DNA of 64,000 nucleotides from Neobacillus niacini (lineage in GTDB: Bacteria > Bacillota > Bacilli > Bacillales > Cytobacillaceae): positions 6,828 to 70,827 of the forward strand of contig NZ_BAWM01000086.1 in NCBI RefSeq assembly GCF_000759675.1. Reading direction: 5' to 3'. Of the stretch, positions 52,566-61,222 are shown piece by piece. The notes under the pieces are model-generated. The model saw only the letters and a program-made list of their open reading frames with translations. It was not told where the DNA came from and did no database searches. How positions within the stretch are numbered: the first letter of the stretch is position 1; each line of letters opens with the position of its first letter. The position numbers were made by a program, and so were the translations under genes.

Positions 52566-53516
52566 GTGTCGTATCAATTGAAAAAAGGGTTTAAATTGTT
52601 TGCTTTAAATTCTAATCAAAGCCTGGCGAAAGAGATGGCCGCGATTTTAGGTTGTGAGGTTGGAAGGAGCTCAGTCACTCAATTTAGTGATAGGGAAATC
52701 CAGGTCAATATAGAAGAAAGTGTGCGCGGCTGTGACGTATATGTCGTTCAATCCACTTCACACCCAAATAATGATCATATTATGGAGCTTCTCATTATGA
52801 TTGATGCTTTGAAAAGAGCTTCAGCAAAAATGATTAACGTTGTTATTCCTTACTACAGCTATGCACGTCAGGATCGAAAAGCTAGATCCCGAGAGCCTAT
52901 TACAGCCAAATTAATTGCAAACCTTTTAGAAAAATCAGGTGCTACAAGGCTGTTAACGATGGACTTTCACTCTCCACAAGTCCAAGGCTTTTTTGATATC
53001 CCAGTGGATCATTTAATTGGAATGCCAATTCTATCCGCGTACTTTGAGAAAAAAGGACTTGATGATGTTGTCGTTGTTGCACCACATAACGGTGCTGTAG
53101 GGAGAGCAAGGAAAATGGCCAATCTATTAAATGCCCCGATTGCTCTCATTGATCGACGACGACCTGAACCTGGTGTTTCCGAATTATTTGATATCATTGG
53201 TAATGTAGAAGGTAAAAATGCCATAATCGTTGATGACTTAATTAATACGGCAACAACGCAGATTTTAGCTGCTAATGCGTTAGTGGAGAATGGGGCTAAG
53301 GCGATTTATGCTTGTTGTACCCACGCTGTTCTCTCTGGACAAGCTGTAGAAAAAATTGAATCATCAGCCATTCAAGAATTAGTCATAACGAACACCATTG
53401 AGCAGACAGACGAAAAGCAAATTAACAAGATTACGATGCTATCCGTCGCACCATTACTGGCAGAAGCGATTGATCGAATTCACAATGAAAGAGCAGTAAG
53501 TCCTTTATTTGAATAA
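52566..53516 (+). CDS. prs: Divergent ribose-phosphate pyrophosphokinase paralogue
   Basis: The 316-residue protein is homologous over its whole length to PRPP synthetase. It keeps YARQDRKARSREPITAK, TMDFHSPQVQGFFDIP and RARKMA. Three usually invariant motifs are altered: FSDGE is FSDRE (Arg43); the Asp-containing SPDHGG reads APHNGA (His174, Asn175); and the ribose-phosphate loop DDxIDTAGT reads DDLINTATT (Asn228, Thr230). The canonical prs sits beside glmU, so this isolated gene is likely a paralogue with changed activity or a regulatory role. The start is GTG at 52566. Confidence 0.7.
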   Translation: MSYQLKKGFKLFALNSNQSLAKEMAAILGCEVGRSSVTQFSDREIQVNIEESVRGCDVYVVQSTSHPNNDHIMELLIMIDALKRASAKMINVVIPYYSYARQDRKARSREPITAKLIANLLEKSGATRLLTMDFHSPQVQGFFDIPVDHLIGMPILSAYFEKKGLDDVVVVAPHNGAVGRARKMANLLNAPIALIDRRRPEPGVSELFDIIGNVEGKNAIIVDDLINTATTQILAANALVENGAKAIYACCTHAVLSGQAVEKIESSAIQELVITNTIEQTDEKQINKITMLSVAPLLAEAIDRIHNERAVSPLFE

Positions 53517-53567
53517 TTTTCTTTTGCAAATCGTCCCATCTTTTAAAAGGGAAATAGATATAGTTTT

Positions 53568-53598
53568 CAAGGCAGCCGAATAGTATTCGGCTGCCTTG
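53568..53598 (+). terminator. Terminator of the prs paralogue
   Basis: CAAGGCAGCCGAA/TTCGGCTGCCTTG is a perfect 13-bp stem with a 5-base loop, followed by TTGTTGTG. Confidence 0.85.
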
Positions 53599-53660
53599 TT
53601 GTTGTGTTTACCAAGGATAGAATGTTCCTTTGTTCAATGGTTCTAACTGTTTTAAATAAC

Positions 53661-53812
53661 GGCTGTGTTAATGTTAATTGCTGATTTTGGCAGTCTGTTG
53701 ATTGGAGCGGAAGGCGCGAAGACTCCTGTGGAAGGACGGGGCAGGTGAGACCCAGCAGGCACTTAAGTGCCGAGGAGGCTCCCCGCACCGCCCAGGGAAA
53801 GCAAAGTGCCTG
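53661..53812. repeat. MITE-like palindromic repeat element, longer copy
   Basis: It begins GGCTGTGTTAA and contains TGTTGATTGGAGCGGAAGGC, then CGAAGACTCCTG, an internal palindrome GGCACTTAAGTGCC, and GGAAAGCAAAGTGCCTG. Compared with the copy at 47550-47679, it has an extra middle section of about 55 bases but lacks the right-hand end. Confidence 0.7.
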
Positions 53813-53825
53813 TGAAGAAGGACAA

Positions 53826-53858
53826 AAAAAATCTATGTTTTTTAGACATAGATTTTTT
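53826..53858 (-). terminator. Terminator of the aldolase gene
   Basis: AAAAAATCTATG/CATAGATTTTTT is a 12-bp stem with a 9-base loop, 10 bases beyond the stop of the leftward aldolase gene. Confidence 0.8.
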
Positions 53859-53868
53859 AATATATAGA

Positions 53869-54744
53869 TTAAATATTTAAAAGGGAAGGATCGTTTTTAT
53901 TAATAGAATTAAATAATCGTATTTTGGATCGCACCATTTCTTTTACGGCTTCTCTTCCTTGTCTTAGGAATAATCTAGAGTCTTGAATATCATCATGAGT
54001 ATTGATAATTTTTCGTACTGCATTTGAAAAAGCCACTTGATTTTCTGTATTTACATTTATTTTTGATATTCCACAATCTATAGCTCTTTTAATATCCTGA
54101 TCTGGAACACCTGAACCCCCGTGAAGTACTAACGGTACTGGAATTGAATTTGAAATATCTGTAATGACATCAAACCTTATGTTTGGTTCGATCTTATACA
54201 TTCCGTGAGCTGTGCCGACTGCAACTGCAAGAGCATCAACCTTCGTATGATTCCAGAATTCGATTGCCTCATCAGAACTCGGTAATATGACGTCCTTTTC
54301 ATGAACATGTATATTGTCTTCTGTTCCTCCAATGGTTCCTAATTCTGCTTCTACAGAGACCCCAACAGAATGTGCAGCTTCAACAACCTTTTTTGTAAGA
54401 GAAATATTTTCATCGAATGAATATTTTGATCCATCAATCATTACGGATGAGAATCCAGCTCTAATACACTGCATGACAACCTCAAAACTACTACCATGAT
54501 CTAAATGGAGGGAGATTGGAATAGAATTATTTTTCGCAGCAGCCTCGGCAATCGCAATAACATATTCCATTCCCATATATTTAATGGTAGGCTCACCGAC
54601 ACCTAAAATGACGGGTGAATTTTCCTCAGTGGACACCTCCACAATTGCCTGAGTAAATTCCATATTGATAATATTAAACTGTGGAACTGCATATTTTCCC
54701 TTTTTTCCTTTTAAAAGCATATCAGTCATTGGTAAAAGTGTCAT
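53869..54744 (-). CDS. Class II ketose-bisphosphate aldolase (GatY/KbaY/IolJ-like)
   Basis: The 291-residue zinc aldolase has SLHLDHGSS (first zinc His and catalytic Asp), VEAELGTIGG, GTAHGMYK (zinc His), VLHGGSGVPD (zinc His) and INVNTENQVAF. This is the fructose-bisphosphate/tagatose-bisphosphate/DKGP aldolase superfamily. With iolB and iolC across the locus, cleavage of 2-deoxy-5-keto-gluconate-6-phosphate (IolJ role) is a reasonable inference. Fructose-1,6-bisphosphate, made by the divergent PFK, is the other candidate. Its ATG overlaps the transketolase stop by 4 bases. Confidence 0.85.
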   Translation of the reverse strand: MTLLPMTDMLLKGKKGKYAVPQFNIINMEFTQAIVEVSTEENSPVILGVGEPTIKYMGMEYVIAIAEAAAKNNSIPISLHLDHGSSFEVVMQCIRAGFSSVMIDGSKYSFDENISLTKKVVEAAHSVGVSVEAELGTIGGTEDNIHVHEKDVILPSSDEAIEFWNHTKVDALAVAVGTAHGMYKIEPNIRFDVITDISNSIPVPLVLHGGSGVPDQDIKRAIDCGISKINVNTENQVAFSNAVRKIINTHDDIQDSRLFLRQGREAVKEMVRSKIRLFNSINKNDPSLLNI

Positions 54745-56759
54745 TTGGACAACTCCCTTATATTTTTATTAAGATAAATTTTTATCATTTGTGAAAGGAC
54801 TTCTTCTGTAAAACCGAATTCTTCTACTAAATCATCTCCAGGTGCAGAAGCCGCGAAGGTTTCAATACCAATATTTATACCTTTTTCACCTTTTACCGAG
54901 TCCCATCCGTATGGAGCGGCTAGTTCAAGAATAACTCGATGACAGACATCAGAAGGGATGAGACTTTCCTTATATATTTGGTCCTGTTCATTGAATAATT
55001 CTAATGAAGGCATACTTACAATTCGAATCGAATAGCCCTCATTTGAAAGGAGATTTCGTACTTTATCAGCGAGATATACTTCTGAGCCCGTCGCAATGAT
55101 TATGGCATCAATTTCTTTCTTTGATTCAAATTTATAAACATAACCACCCCTTTTTACGTTTTGATAGAGTCCTTCAGCGTTGGTGATGACAGGTAAATCT
55201 TGTCTAGAGAGAATGATAGCAGAAGGGCGATTGGTCTGTGAAAAGGCTGTTTTGTATACTTCAACTGTTTCGTTCGCATCAGCAGGCCTGAACACTAATA
55301 AATTTGGAATTAATCTTAATGATGGGATATGTTCAATGGGCTGATGTGTAGGACCATCTTCGCCGTAATGGATGCTATCATGTGAATAGATATAGGTAAC
55401 TGGTTGATTCATTAGTGCAGACAACCTAATAGATGGTCTCATATAATCTGAAAATACTAAAAAGGTAGCACCATATGGTTTTAATCCTCCATATAAGGAT
55501 AGACCATTTAAGATAGAGCCCATTGCAAATTCTCGAACTCCGAAGTGTAAATTCTGCCCACCATAATTAACAGGACTAAAGTCGCCTTGATCAAATAAGT
55601 AGGTTTTATTAGAAGAGGATAAATCAGCTGAACCACCTATAAGGCTGATGTTAGATTTTGCAAAGGCATTTAGTACTTTTTCAGAGGCTTCTCTTGTTGA
55701 AATGTAGGTATTTTCTTCAAAGATTGGTAGGATGGACTTTTCAATTTCTATTGGATGGGAAAGAATGTTCGTTAATAGTTTTGACTCCTCTGGATAATGA
55801 TGTTGATAATCCTTAAATACTTCTTTCCATTTTCTTTCCTTTTGTTCATTGTTATCAATATAGTCTTCAAAATGGTTTCTTACTCTGCTATCCACGAAAA
55901 ACGGTTCATGATTCCATTGATAATTCTCCTTTACTAATTCAATTTCATTTTTACCAAGAGGGGATCCATGACTCGCGGATTTTCCGCCTTTATTAGGACT
56001 TCCATATCCAATCTTTGTTTTTACAATAATTAGGGAAGGTTTAGTTTCGTCTTTCTTTGCTTCTATTAATGCTCTTTCAATGGCAGGTACATCATTACCA
56101 TCATGAACAGTAAGAACTTCCCACCCCATGCTCTTATATTTTTTTTCTACATTTTCTGTGAAAGAAAGGCTTGTACTTCCATCTAATGAAATATCATTTG
56201 AATCATATAGAACAATTAATTTCCCTAATTTTAGATGGCCAGCTAAAGAGGAGGCCTCTTGTGCAACACCTTCCATTAAGTCGCCATCTCCACAGATTGC
56301 ATAAGTATAATGATTGATTAACTCTAATTTTTCCTTATTAAATTTTGTGGACAAATACCTCTCGCCAATTGCCATTCCTACTGCCATTGAAAGGCCTTGA
56401 CCTAATGGACCTGTGGTGGCTTCCACACCGGTGGTATGACCATATTCTGGATGTCCAGGTGTTTTGCTTTTAAACCTTCTAAACCTTTTTAAATCTTCTA
56501 TAGATAAATTCATGTTGCTTAAATGTAGAAGACTATACAGCAGCATGGAGCCATGCCCAGCAGATAATACAAAACGATCGCGATTTATCCATTTTGGATT
56601 CTTTGGATTGTAATTCATGATTTTTGTCCATAAAACATAAGCCATTGGAGCAGCTCCCATTGGCATACCAGGATGTCCTGAATTCGCGTTCTCAACCGCA
56701 TCAATTGATAGCATACGAATGTTTGTAATAGATAAGTCATCAATAAATGAACAACTCAT
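54741..56759 (-). CDS. tkt: Transketolase
   Basis: The 672-residue thiamine-diphosphate enzyme has the TPP-binding motif AICGDGDLMEGVAQEASSLAGHLKL, catalytic histidines (HGSMLLYSLLHL, SASHGSPLG), GSADLSSSNKT, and the pyrimidine domain with HDSIHYGEDGPTHQPIEH. The length and order are those of full transketolases. It is the first gene of the leftward operon with the aldolase. A second, housekeeping transketolase is expected elsewhere, so this is probably pathway-specific. Confidence 0.9.
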   Translation of the reverse strand: MSCSFIDDLSITNIRMLSIDAVENANSGHPGMPMGAAPMAYVLWTKIMNYNPKNPKWINRDRFVLSAGHGSMLLYSLLHLSNMNLSIEDLKRFRRFKSKTPGHPEYGHTTGVEATTGPLGQGLSMAVGMAIGERYLSTKFNKEKLELINHYTYAICGDGDLMEGVAQEASSLAGHLKLGKLIVLYDSNDISLDGSTSLSFTENVEKKYKSMGWEVLTVHDGNDVPAIERALIEAKKDETKPSLIIVKTKIGYGSPNKGGKSASHGSPLGKNEIELVKENYQWNHEPFFVDSRVRNHFEDYIDNNEQKERKWKEVFKDYQHHYPEESKLLTNILSHPIEIEKSILPIFEENTYISTREASEKVLNAFAKSNISLIGGSADLSSSNKTYLFDQGDFSPVNYGGQNLHFGVREFAMGSILNGLSLYGGLKPYGATFLVFSDYMRPSIRLSALMNQPVTYIYSHDSIHYGEDGPTHQPIEHIPSLRLIPNLLVFRPADANETVEVYKTAFSQTNRPSAIILSRQDLPVITNAEGLYQNVKRGGYVYKFESKKEIDAIIIATGSEVYLADKVRNLLSNEGYSIRIVSMPSLELFNEQDQIYKESLIPSDVCHRVILELAAPYGWDSVKGEKGINIGIETFAASAPGDDLVEEFGFTEEVLSQMIKIYLNKNIRELSK

Positions 56760-56810
56760 GTAATTCCTCCCTATTATTAGAATTTACTTAATATTGATAA
56801 TATTATAAAA

Positions 56811-56824
56811 AGTAAGCGATTACA
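56811..56824. promoter_or_regulatory. Candidate cre site (CcpA operator)
   Basis: AGTAAGCGATTACA differs at two positions from the ideal TGTAAGCGTTTACA. It lies 52 bases upstream of the transketolase start codon in the divergent promoter region, so catabolite repression is plausible. Confidence 0.5.
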
Positions 56825-56830
56825 ACAAAA

Positions 56831-56900
56831 AAGAAAAAAATAGTAAATAAAAGAAAAAAATAGAAAATAAATCTTTACAAACAAAAAATAGTAAAATAAA
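56831..56900. repeat. Tandem 20-bp A-rich repeats, candidate DeoR operator
   Basis: AAGAAAAAAATAGTAAATAA (56831-56850) is followed directly by a copy with one change (56851-56870). A third partial copy, AAAAAATAGTAAAATAA, is at 56883-56899. They lie between the transketolase and DeoR genes. DeoR-family repressors, including IolR, often bind direct repeats, so these are the best operator candidates. Confidence 0.45.
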
Positions 56901-56947
56901 ATAAAGTAAAATTAAGAAAATTCAAAAAACAAGAAAGTGTGAAGGGT

Positions 56948-57748
56948 ATGATAACCACTAAAAGAATTGATTGCCTCATGAAATTTATTGAGGAGAAAAA
57001 GATGGTTAGTATAAATGAAATAGCTAAATTGTTAAATATTTCAGTTGTAACTGCCAGAAGGGATGTAGAGTATCTTGCAGAAATTACTCCTAATATTAAA
57101 AAGGTAAGAGGAGGAGCTGTTTGGGAGGAAAATGAAAGCGATAACAAAGAAAATATTGGAAATATATCGAAAGATTACTTAAACGATCGTTTTAATAAAC
57201 AAAGCAAAACAAATATAAAAGAAAAAAGACAGATAGCCTTAAAAGCTTCTACTTTGTTAAAAAGTGGAGAAAGTATCCTGATTGACGCTGGATCTACTTT
57301 ATATGAATTTGCGAAGACTATAAGTCCTAATTTAACGATTACAGCATTTATTACAGCGATGAATATTGCTGAAGTATTAGAAGATAGAGAAAATATTACA
57401 AAAATAGTATTGGGAGGGGTGTTCAGATCTAAAACAACGACAATGGTTAGTTCTATGATGGAGCAAATGATTTCTTCAATTTATGTAGATAAACTATTTA
57501 TTGCTGCTACAGGTCTGTCGTACACACATGGGTTTACCTGTAACGACATTTTGGAAGCAGATGTAAAAAAACAACTTCTTAAATCGGCAAAAGAAGTTTA
57601 CTGGCTTGTTGATTCATCAAAATTCGGGAAAATAAGTTCTTTTCAAATTTCTTCTTTTGATTCATCACACACGATTATTACGGACGATAATATACAACCC
57701 GAAAATCAAATCGAACTGGAAAAATTGATGAATGTTATCATTGCATAA
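56948..57748 (+). CDS. DeoR-family transcriptional repressor
   Basis: The 266-residue regulator has an N-terminal HTH (KMVSINEIAKLLNISVVTARRDVEYL) and a DeoR sugar-phosphate sensor domain of the DeoRC type (LLKSGESILIDAGSTLYEFA, LVDSSKFGK). The start is ATG 56948 or GTG 56939, and no strong ribosome binding site decides. It is divergent from tkt and upstream of pfk and the ABC/iol genes, so it is the likely regulator of the entire locus. In B. subtilis the inositol repressor IolR is also of this family. Confidence 0.9.
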   Translation: MITTKRIDCLMKFIEEKKMVSINEIAKLLNISVVTARRDVEYLAEITPNIKKVRGGAVWEENESDNKENIGNISKDYLNDRFNKQSKTNIKEKRQIALKASTLLKSGESILIDAGSTLYEFAKTISPNLTITAFITAMNIAEVLEDRENITKIVLGGVFRSKTTTMVSSMMEQMISSIYVDKLFIAATGLSYTHGFTCNDILEADVKKQLLKSAKEVYWLVDSSKFGKISSFQISSFDSSHTIITDDNIQPENQIELEKLMNVIIA

Positions 57749-57767
57749 TATCGACGGAAGGTGAATT

Positions 57768-58940
57768 ATGAATATTTTTGTCGCACAATCTGGCGGTCCT
57801 ACGCCCGTTATTAATTCTACATTATTTGGTGTTCTTGACCAATCACAAGAGATCGATGAGATCAAGAACGTGTTCGCATCTCTGGATGGATTAGAAGGTC
57901 TCTTGAAAAATAACATTATCTTGTTAAACGATAAACTGGACCTAATAAAAAAAGCAAAAGAACAGCCTGGAGCCATTTTAGGCGGATCAAGGTTTGAACT
58001 TACAAATGTAGATTTTGAAAGAATTGTAGATAAATTACTAGACCTTTCTATTGATGTTTTTTGTTACATTGGCGGAAATGGCTCCTCAAGAACGATTAAT
58101 AAAGTTCATGAGATTTGTAAATCACGAAATGTTGGGATTAAGTGTATTTTTATTCCCAAAACCGTAGATAACGACATTTGTGGAACTGACCACACTCCAG
58201 GTTATTTAAGCGCCGCAAAGTTCTTAATCCAATCATTAAATCATATAGAAGCAGATATTCGATCCAATTCTTTTCCTCCACAAATTGAGATTATGGAAGT
58301 GATGGGAGGAAATGCAGGTTGGTTGATTGGTGCAAGTGCTATAAGGAAAAAACACAGGTATGACTTTCCTCAATTAGTCTATTTACCAGAGAGAGAAACC
58401 TCTATCGATGAAATATTGTCAGATATTCAATCAGCACTGAAAGAAAATACAAACATTTTAATAATGGTCCCAGATCATATGAAACTCAAGTCTTTTACTT
58501 CTGATATTACCACCCATAACCCACGACAAAAGTATAACGGCGGCATAAGTTATAGATTGGCCCTAGAAATACAGCAGCATTTTGAGATTAAAACAAGTAT
58601 TACAATCCCAAATAAATTATATAGAAGTTCTATGAGTCTGGTTTCACATCAGGATTTACATGAAGCTGAAATAATAGGAAGGGAGGCAATAATAGCTGCT
58701 TTAAGAGGGGAAAGCGGGAAGATGATTGGGATTGAAAGGTCTTCTAGTGCCCACTATGACTACAAATTAACATGTGTTGATTTGTCTGAAATTTCTGGGA
58801 AAGAAAGGGTGTTACCATCCGACTTTTGGGATTATACAAATTTTATGCCAACAGATAAATTTAGAAACTATTTAAAGCCTTTGTTAGAAGAAGAGATTAA
58901 TATGGAATCCAAATATTTAACCACTGAAAGTTTATATTAG
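57768..58940 (+). CDS. 6-phosphofructokinase family protein with mixed donor signature
   Basis: The 390-residue protein has the PFK order AQSGGPTPVINSTLFG, then CYIGGNGSSRTINKVHE (residues 100-116) and FIPKTVDNDICGTDHTPGY (128-146), then VMGGNAGWL. The catalytic Asp134 in TVDND is present. Lys131 in PKT marks PPi-dependent enzymes, whereas Gly105 in GGNGS is the residue of ATP-dependent ones. The preceding Asp is replaced by Asn104, which is unusual. The donor is therefore uncertain. It begins 20 bases after the DeoR gene and precedes the transporter operon. Confidence 0.85.
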   Translation: MNIFVAQSGGPTPVINSTLFGVLDQSQEIDEIKNVFASLDGLEGLLKNNIILLNDKLDLIKKAKEQPGAILGGSRFELTNVDFERIVDKLLDLSIDVFCYIGGNGSSRTINKVHEICKSRNVGIKCIFIPKTVDNDICGTDHTPGYLSAAKFLIQSLNHIEADIRSNSFPPQIEIMEVMGGNAGWLIGASAIRKKHRYDFPQLVYLPERETSIDEILSDIQSALKENTNILIMVPDHMKLKSFTSDITTHNPRQKYNGGISYRLALEIQQHFEIKTSITIPNKLYRSSMSLVSHQDLHEAEIIGREAIIAALRGESGKMIGIERSSSAHYDYKLTCVDLSEISGKERVLPSDFWDYTNFMPTDKFRNYLKPLLEEEINMESKYLTTESLY

Positions 58941-58954
58941 GATGGGGGATTTAG

Positions 58955-60268
58955 ATGAAAAATTTTAAGTTATTCACATTAATTACAGTTTTATTGTTAT
59001 TGTTAGCTGCTTGTGGACCTCCTTCAACAGCAAATACATCAGAGGAAAAAAATAATGATAGTGGCTCCGCTACAAAACATGGAAAAACACAAATTCATTG
59101 GCTTCAGCATTGGGTAAATGAGCAAGGACCAGATAAAATCAATGAAGTTAAAAAAGCATTTGAAGCAAAAAATCCGGATATTGAATTAATCATTGACGAT
59201 CTTCCGTTTGCTCAAGAACATGATAAAATTTTGTCCTTAGATTTAGCCGGTAACCCACCTGATATTATCACGGCATCAGGAGCTTGGTTAACTGAATTTG
59301 CAGATGCAGGTATTATTGAACCAATTGATGATCGATTTGCTTCATTACCAGAAGAAATAAAAAAAGCAAACGAAGGGCCAATGATGCTTCCATATAAAGG
59401 GAAACTTTATGGTATTCCTGTCACCAATGGAAATATTGCGTTGTTCTATAATAAAAAGCTTCTTAAAGAAGCAGGTGTAGATGTTCCTACTACATGGGAT
59501 GAATTTATGGAGGCTTCTATTAAACTAACAGATCCAAGCAAAAATCGATATGCCTTAACAGGAAACCTAGCAGCAGAACCTCCAACAGTCATAAGCTATG
59601 AGGTTATGCCCTTTATTTTACAGGCGGGTGGAAAGATTTTAGATAATGGTAAAGCAGTATTTAACTCTCCTGAAGGTGTTAAAGCTTTAAACTATTTGAA
59701 AGATTTAATGGTAACAAATAAGGTTAGCACTCCAGGTGAACTAAGTGCAGGTGAAAAGGAAAAAAGAGCAAACTTCTCTTCTGGAAATGTTGCTTTCATG
59801 TTTGAGGGTCCTTGGGGTGTAAATATTCAGAAAAATTTAAATCCTGACATAGATTTCGGTGTTGTACCATTACCAAAAGGTGAAAAAACCGGTACAATCG
59901 CTCAGGGTTCTGTTTTAACACTTAGTGCGAAGGGTAAGAACAAAGATGCTGCATGGAAGTTTATTGAATTCATGAGTAGTGCAGAAGGCCAGTTATTATG
60001 GGATAAAGCTACAGGTTTCTTCCCCTACAACAAAGACACCATGAATGATCCGTTCTTTAAAGAAGATCCTTATTTGAAGGTGTTTGTTGAAGAATTTGAA
60101 ACCTTCGATCGCGTAGAAGTAATTGATCATTATTTACCTAATGCTGTTGATTTGAGAAAGCAATTCACTATTGAAATCCAAAACTTTATTACTGGTAAGA
60201 AAACTGCACAGGAAGCATTGGATGATGCTGCGGCTTACTGGAATGATGCTTTTGAAAAAAATAAATAA
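58955..60268 (+). CDS. Sugar ABC transporter substrate-binding lipoprotein (family 1)
   Basis: The 437-residue precursor has lipobox LAAC and CUT1 binding-protein motifs (IHWLQHWVNEQGPDKINEVKKAFEAKNPDIEL, PPDIITASGAWL, GIPVTNGNIALFYNKKLL, FMFEGPWGVN and AAWKFIEFMSSAEGQ). It starts 15 bases after pfk. Downstream lies a perfect hairpin and then the two permease genes. The substrate is a sugar or cyclitol; inositol is suggested by iolB/iolC. Confidence 0.9.
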   Translation: MKNFKLFTLITVLLLLLAACGPPSTANTSEEKNNDSGSATKHGKTQIHWLQHWVNEQGPDKINEVKKAFEAKNPDIELIIDDLPFAQEHDKILSLDLAGNPPDIITASGAWLTEFADAGIIEPIDDRFASLPEEIKKANEGPMMLPYKGKLYGIPVTNGNIALFYNKKLLKEAGVDVPTTWDEFMEASIKLTDPSKNRYALTGNLAAEPPTVISYEVMPFILQAGGKILDNGKAVFNSPEGVKALNYLKDLMVTNKVSTPGELSAGEKEKRANFSSGNVAFMFEGPWGVNIQKNLNPDIDFGVVPLPKGEKTGTIAQGSVLTLSAKGKNKDAAWKFIEFMSSAEGQLLWDKATGFFPYNKDTMNDPFFKEDPYLKVFVEEFETFDRVEVIDHYLPNAVDLRKQFTIEIQNFITGKKTAQEALDDAAAYWNDAFEKNK

Positions 60269-60277
60269 ATGAATAAA

Positions 60278-60306
60278 TGTCAGAGGCTCATTTTGAGCCT
60301 CTGACA
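60278..60306 (+). terminator. Intra-operon hairpin
   Basis: TGTCAGAGGCTCA/TGAGCCTCTGACA is a perfect 13-bp stem with loop TTT and no T-tract. It is probably an mRNA-stability or attenuation element. Confidence 0.65.
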
Positions 60307-60321
60307 CTATGGAGGAACACA

Positions 60322-61221
60322 ATGAACAATAACCATGCGAGGAATGACCTAGTAGAGTATTTTAGAAAAGTTTCATTTATCCTACCAGCAATCACGTTAC
60401 TGCTGTTGTTAACGGCGTATCCTTTATATCAGGTTATTTTAATGAGTTTTTATGATTATACCGACAAGGCAAACCCAATATTTGCAGGCCTTAAAAACTA
60501 CTCGGAATTTATTGTCGATCCCCTGTTTTGGAATGCATTGAAGAACACAGTCATTTTTACAACTATCAGTGTTTTCTCTGGACTTTCAATTGGATTAATT
60601 TTTGCATTACTATTAAATCAACAAATTAACACAAAATTTAGGGCCATATTTCGATCTATCTTAATGTTTCCTTGGTTAACATCATCAACGGTTGTTGCAG
60701 CAATTTTCATGTTGTTATTCAATCCATTTGGATTAGTAAATAAATTTCTAAGCAGCATAGGGTTAACTGAACTCTCCCAGACAGCATGGTTAGGAAATGA
60801 AAACACAGCCTTACTAGCTGTAATCGTTGCTAATATTTGGAGAGGTTTTCCTTTTATGATGTTAATGCTATTAGCAGGTTTACAAACCATTTCAAATGAT
60901 TTATATGAAGCAGCTGATATTGATGGAGCGGGATTTTTCAAGAAATTATTCTATATTACGATACCTCAATTAAAAAATATTATTATGACGTTAGTTATTT
61001 TAGAGTTTATTTGGAATTTCAGATCATTTGATTTAGTTTTTCTAATGACCGGTGGCGGTCCAATGAATAGCACGGAAATCATGTCTACATATATTTACCA
61101 TCATGCATTTAGAACATTAGATTTCGGATATGCTTCTGCAGCAGCAATATTTATGCTCCTAATTATGGTTGCATTATCATTTTTCTATTTAAGATCTTCA
61201 GTGAAGAAGGAGGGAGAATAA
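60322..61221 (+). CDS. Sugar ABC transporter permease (MalF/UgpA type)
   Basis: The 299-residue CUT1 permease has six helices and EAA loop DLYEAADIDGAGFFKKLFYI. ATG at 60322 with TATGGAGGAA upstream is preferred over the open frame from 60277, which would translate the hairpin. The second permease gene follows 1 base after the stop. Confidence 0.9.
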   Translation: MNNNHARNDLVEYFRKVSFILPAITLLLLLTAYPLYQVILMSFYDYTDKANPIFAGLKNYSEFIVDPLFWNALKNTVIFTTISVFSGLSIGLIFALLLNQQINTKFRAIFRSILMFPWLTSSTVVAAIFMLLFNPFGLVNKFLSSIGLTELSQTAWLGNENTALLAVIVANIWRGFPFMMLMLLAGLQTISNDLYEAADIDGAGFFKKLFYITIPQLKNIIMTLVILEFIWNFRSFDLVFLMTGGGPMNSTEIMSTYIYHHAFRTLDFGYASAAAIFMLLIMVALSFFYLRSSVKKEGE

Positions 61222-61222
61222 T

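Noticed and set aside
56831..56870. Tandem repeat considered as a CRISPR start
   Set aside because: The repeats are adjacent, A-rich and without spacers, and there are no cas genes. An operator or slippage repeat is more likely.
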